From assembly GCA_035630195.1 (NCBI GenBank), contig DASQLD010000116.1, positions 1-6,842 of the forward strand: a stretch of DNA of 6,842 nucleotides. Reading direction: 5' to 3'. The stretch is from DASQDN01 sp035630195. Its GTDB lineage: Bacteria; Acidobacteriota; Terriglobia; Bryobacterales; Bryobacteraceae. Below are positions 5,280-6,842 of this stretch, in pieces. Position 1 is the first letter of the stretch. Every line of letters starts with the position of its first letter. The notes under the pieces are model-generated. The model was not told where the DNA came from. It made no database searches and worked only from the letters and a program-made list of their open reading frames with translations. Position numbers and translations under genes: made by a program.

Positions 5280-6689
5280 GTGATGAGACAGATCACAATG
5301 GGTGAGCCAACCGTCGATTCAGAGTTTAAGTCCGAAACCTTCCAGCTCGCAATCCTGCGGAGCGAACGCGCCCGGGTCCTCGCGCTTCTCGGCGTCTTCG
5401 GCAGTTTGCTGGTGTTGGTATTGATCCGCGGAGGGATGTCCCTCGCGCAGGGACACCGGGGCGAGGCGTGGCCGTTTGCATTGCTCCTCGCTGTAATGAC
5501 GGCCTACGAAGCACTGTGGCTCAGATTCGTTGGACGAGCCATAGGATCTGGCCGGGACGTTTCACCTGCTAGCTGGAAGGCCAGCATTTTCGTAGAATCG
5601 CTTTTTGCCACAGCCGCGATCTTTCTGCAGATCTACACACCGATGGTCGGTTCACATCGGGCGCTGACATCGCCGGCAGTCCTTGGGTATTTCCTTTTCA
5701 TCATCCTTTCCACTCTGCACCTCAACCCGAGCCTGTGCCGATTAGCCGGCGTTTTTTCGGCGGCCGGTTACGTAAGTGTAGCGATTTACATATTTTCCAG
5801 GTTCCCGGAAGTCACCAGGGGTGAGGAGCTGTTGATTTACGGGAGCGCCTTCTCGTATACAGTGTTTCTCCTCGTGGGCGGATTCACCGCTGGCGTTGTA
5901 GCCCGGCAGATCCGCCTCCATGTTGTTGCCGCTCTTCGGGAAGCTGAGAGCCGAACCCGGCTCGAGCAGGACCTGAATGTCGCCAGATCAATTCAGCAAG
6001 GACTACTCCCAGCAGTTGTCCCGGCAATCGATGGCTTCGACATTGCAGGGTGGAATAAACCAGCGGATGAGACTGGCGGTGACTACTTTGACTGGCAGCA
6101 GCTTGCGGATGGACGCCTCGCCGTCACGGTAGCGGATGTAACGGGTCATGGCATTGGTTCCGCGCTCTGCATGGCCTCTTGTCGCGCGTATGCTCGGGCG
6201 GGCTTCGTCACGGAGCCGGATCTGCGCAGTTTCCTCGGCCATATGAATCAGTTGCTGCACCAGGACCTTCCGACCGAGAAGTTCGTTACCCTGGCAGCCG
6301 GGCTTCTAAACCCCCGTGATGCCACTTTCCATCTGATTTCAGCCGGTCATGGACCATTGCTTTTTTATTCATCGGATGAGAATAGTTTTCGCACTTACGA
6401 TCCACAGGGAATACCGTTGGGACTGCTGCCACGCTTCAGCTACTCCGACCCACAGACGCTGACGTTCGGTCGCGGCGACATTCTGGTACTGGTTACCGAC
6501 GGATTCCTGGAGTGGTCAAATGCAAACGATGAGGATTTCGGCGAGGAGAGGCTGAAAGAAGTAATCCGTACGCATTGTGGTAAGCCTTCGGCAGCGATGA
6601 TCTCAGAACTCCATTCGGCTGTCCTGAACTTTGCAGGGGCGATGCCACAGCTAGACGACCTCACTGCTTTGATCGTAAAACGGGTCTAA
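5280..6689 (+). CDS. Membrane-anchored PP2C/SpoIIE-type serine/threonine phosphatase
   Basis: A 469-residue protein likely to dephosphorylate Ser/Thr residues on a cytoplasmic partner; in the RsbU/SpoIIE family this is usually an anti-sigma-factor antagonist. Six hydrophobic segments at about 33-50, 64-84, 101-120, 133-148, 155-173 and 188-208 form a membrane domain of no family I recognise. A linker helix follows, ending in LEQDLNVARSIQQGLLP (228-244), the typical entry to this phosphatase family. The catalytic domain is complete: GGDYFD (266-271, metal Asp268), VADVTGHGIGSA (284-295, metal Asp286), FVTLAAG (335-341), ISAGHGP (353-359), LVTDGFLEW (404-412, metal Asp407), FGEERL (420-425) and DDLTALIVKR (459-468, metal Asp460). 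All metal-binding Asp positions are present, so activity is expected. There is no HAMP, GAF or PAS domain; the membrane part may itself be the sensor. No kinase, STAS or sigma-factor partner lies nearby in the window. Confidence 0.93.
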   Translation: MMRQITMGEPTVDSEFKSETFQLAILRSERARVLALLGVFGSLLVLVLIRGGMSLAQGHRGEAWPFALLLAVMTAYEALWLRFVGRAIGSGRDVSPASWKASIFVESLFATAAIFLQIYTPMVGSHRALTSPAVLGYFLFIILSTLHLNPSLCRLAGVFSAAGYVSVAIYIFSRFPEVTRGEELLIYGSAFSYTVFLLVGGFTAGVVARQIRLHVVAALREAESRTRLEQDLNVARSIQQGLLPAVVPAIDGFDIAGWNKPADETGGDYFDWQQLADGRLAVTVADVTGHGIGSALCMASCRAYARAGFVTEPDLRSFLGHMNQLLHQDLPTEKFVTLAAGLLNPRDATFHLISAGHGPLLFYSSDENSFRTYDPQGIPLGLLPRFSYSDPQTLTFGRGDILVLVTDGFLEWSNANDEDFGEERLKEVIRTHCGKPSAAMISELHSAVLNFAGAMPQLDDLTALIVKRV

Positions 6690-6780
6690 AGTCGACGTAC
6701 TCAGCGATGCGTCACAAGACATAATTAAAGTCGTTCACCTTTGGGAAGAATCAAATTGATGAAAAGTGCCCGGCCACAAA

Positions 6781-6842
6781 ATGCCTCCCAAAACGTCTGC
6801 AAGCTCCCAAACGACAACAGAACTTCAGAAGATCGCTAAACT
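6781..6842 (+). CDS. Possible start of a further gene, cut by the window edge
   Basis: An ATG at 6781 opens a frame that stays open to the window end, giving MPPKTSASSQTTTELQKIAK and one more residue. The Ser/Thr/Gln-rich start followed by a possible helix is plausible for a soluble protein, but no family can be named. A GTG at 6766 in the same frame is an alternative start. The ribosome binding site is weak, with GAAAAG at 6761-6766 too far from 6781, so this may be chance openness. The spacer before it (6690-6780) contains a CATAAT (6720-6725) resembling a -10 box, but no matching -35. Confidence 0.3.
   Translation, partial: MPPKTSASSQTTTELQKIAK

Noticed and set aside
6759..6839. 26-residue frame after the phosphatase, with GGAAG 10 bases before its ATG
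   Set aside because: Very short, no family resemblance, and it competes with the frame from 6781 that runs off the window. Kept as unproven.
1..6842. Mobile element, CRISPR array, defence island, tRNA or rRNA
   Set aside because: No transposase or integrase, no regular repeat-spacer pattern, no cloverleaf or rRNA-like stretch, and all five clear genes have housekeeping or signalling identities.

Overview
The window holds five complete, confidently recognised genes, all on the + strand, plus two probable gene ends cut by the window edges. Base composition is moderately GC-rich with normal bacterial signals (AGGAGG-type ribosome binding sites; GTG as well as ATG starts). The mix of a multihaem periplasmic cytochrome c with repeated MWNH motifs, a membrane-anchored SpoIIE/RsbU-type phosphatase and a eukaryote/E. 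coli-like GAPDH suits a Gram-negative environmental bacterium. Acidobacteriota is my best guess, but this is an inference from protein style, not a demonstrated placement.

Layout: (1) 1-54, probable C-terminal end of an upstream gene whose stop overlaps the next ribosome binding site. (2) 63-1160, an exported tetrahaem cytochrome c made of four related monohaem units in an A-B-A'-B' arrangement. (3) 1161-1355, a spacer with a T7 tract and a small inverted repeat. (4) about 1356-2813, pyruvate kinase, and 2837-3904, glyceraldehyde-3-phosphate dehydrogenase: a tight lower-glycolysis pair, almost certainly co-transcribed. (5) 3905-4450, 546 bases with no believable gene but several inverted repeats, including a 12-bp imperfect stem at 4020-4050. 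(6) 4451-5161, a six-TM K+-channel-like protein with a TLGYGD selectivity filter, with an unusual 5' end (no clear ribosome binding site, a hairpin just before the start, a T9 tract at codons 10-13). (7) 5280-6689, a polytopic membrane protein with a complete cytoplasmic PP2C/SpoIIE phosphatase domain. (8) 6690-6842, a spacer and possibly the start of a further gene.

How they fit together: GAPDH makes 1,3-bisphosphoglycerate and NADH, and pyruvate kinase makes pyruvate and ATP, so that pair is a coherent metabolic unit. The cytochrome, channel and phosphatase are envelope or membrane functions with no shared pathway that I can demonstrate. I see no defence system, mobile element, CRISPR array, tRNA or rRNA. 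The points most worth a second look are the internally duplicated cytochrome, the K+-independence signature in pyruvate kinase, the structured 3905-4450 spacer and the slippage-prone 5' end of the channel gene.
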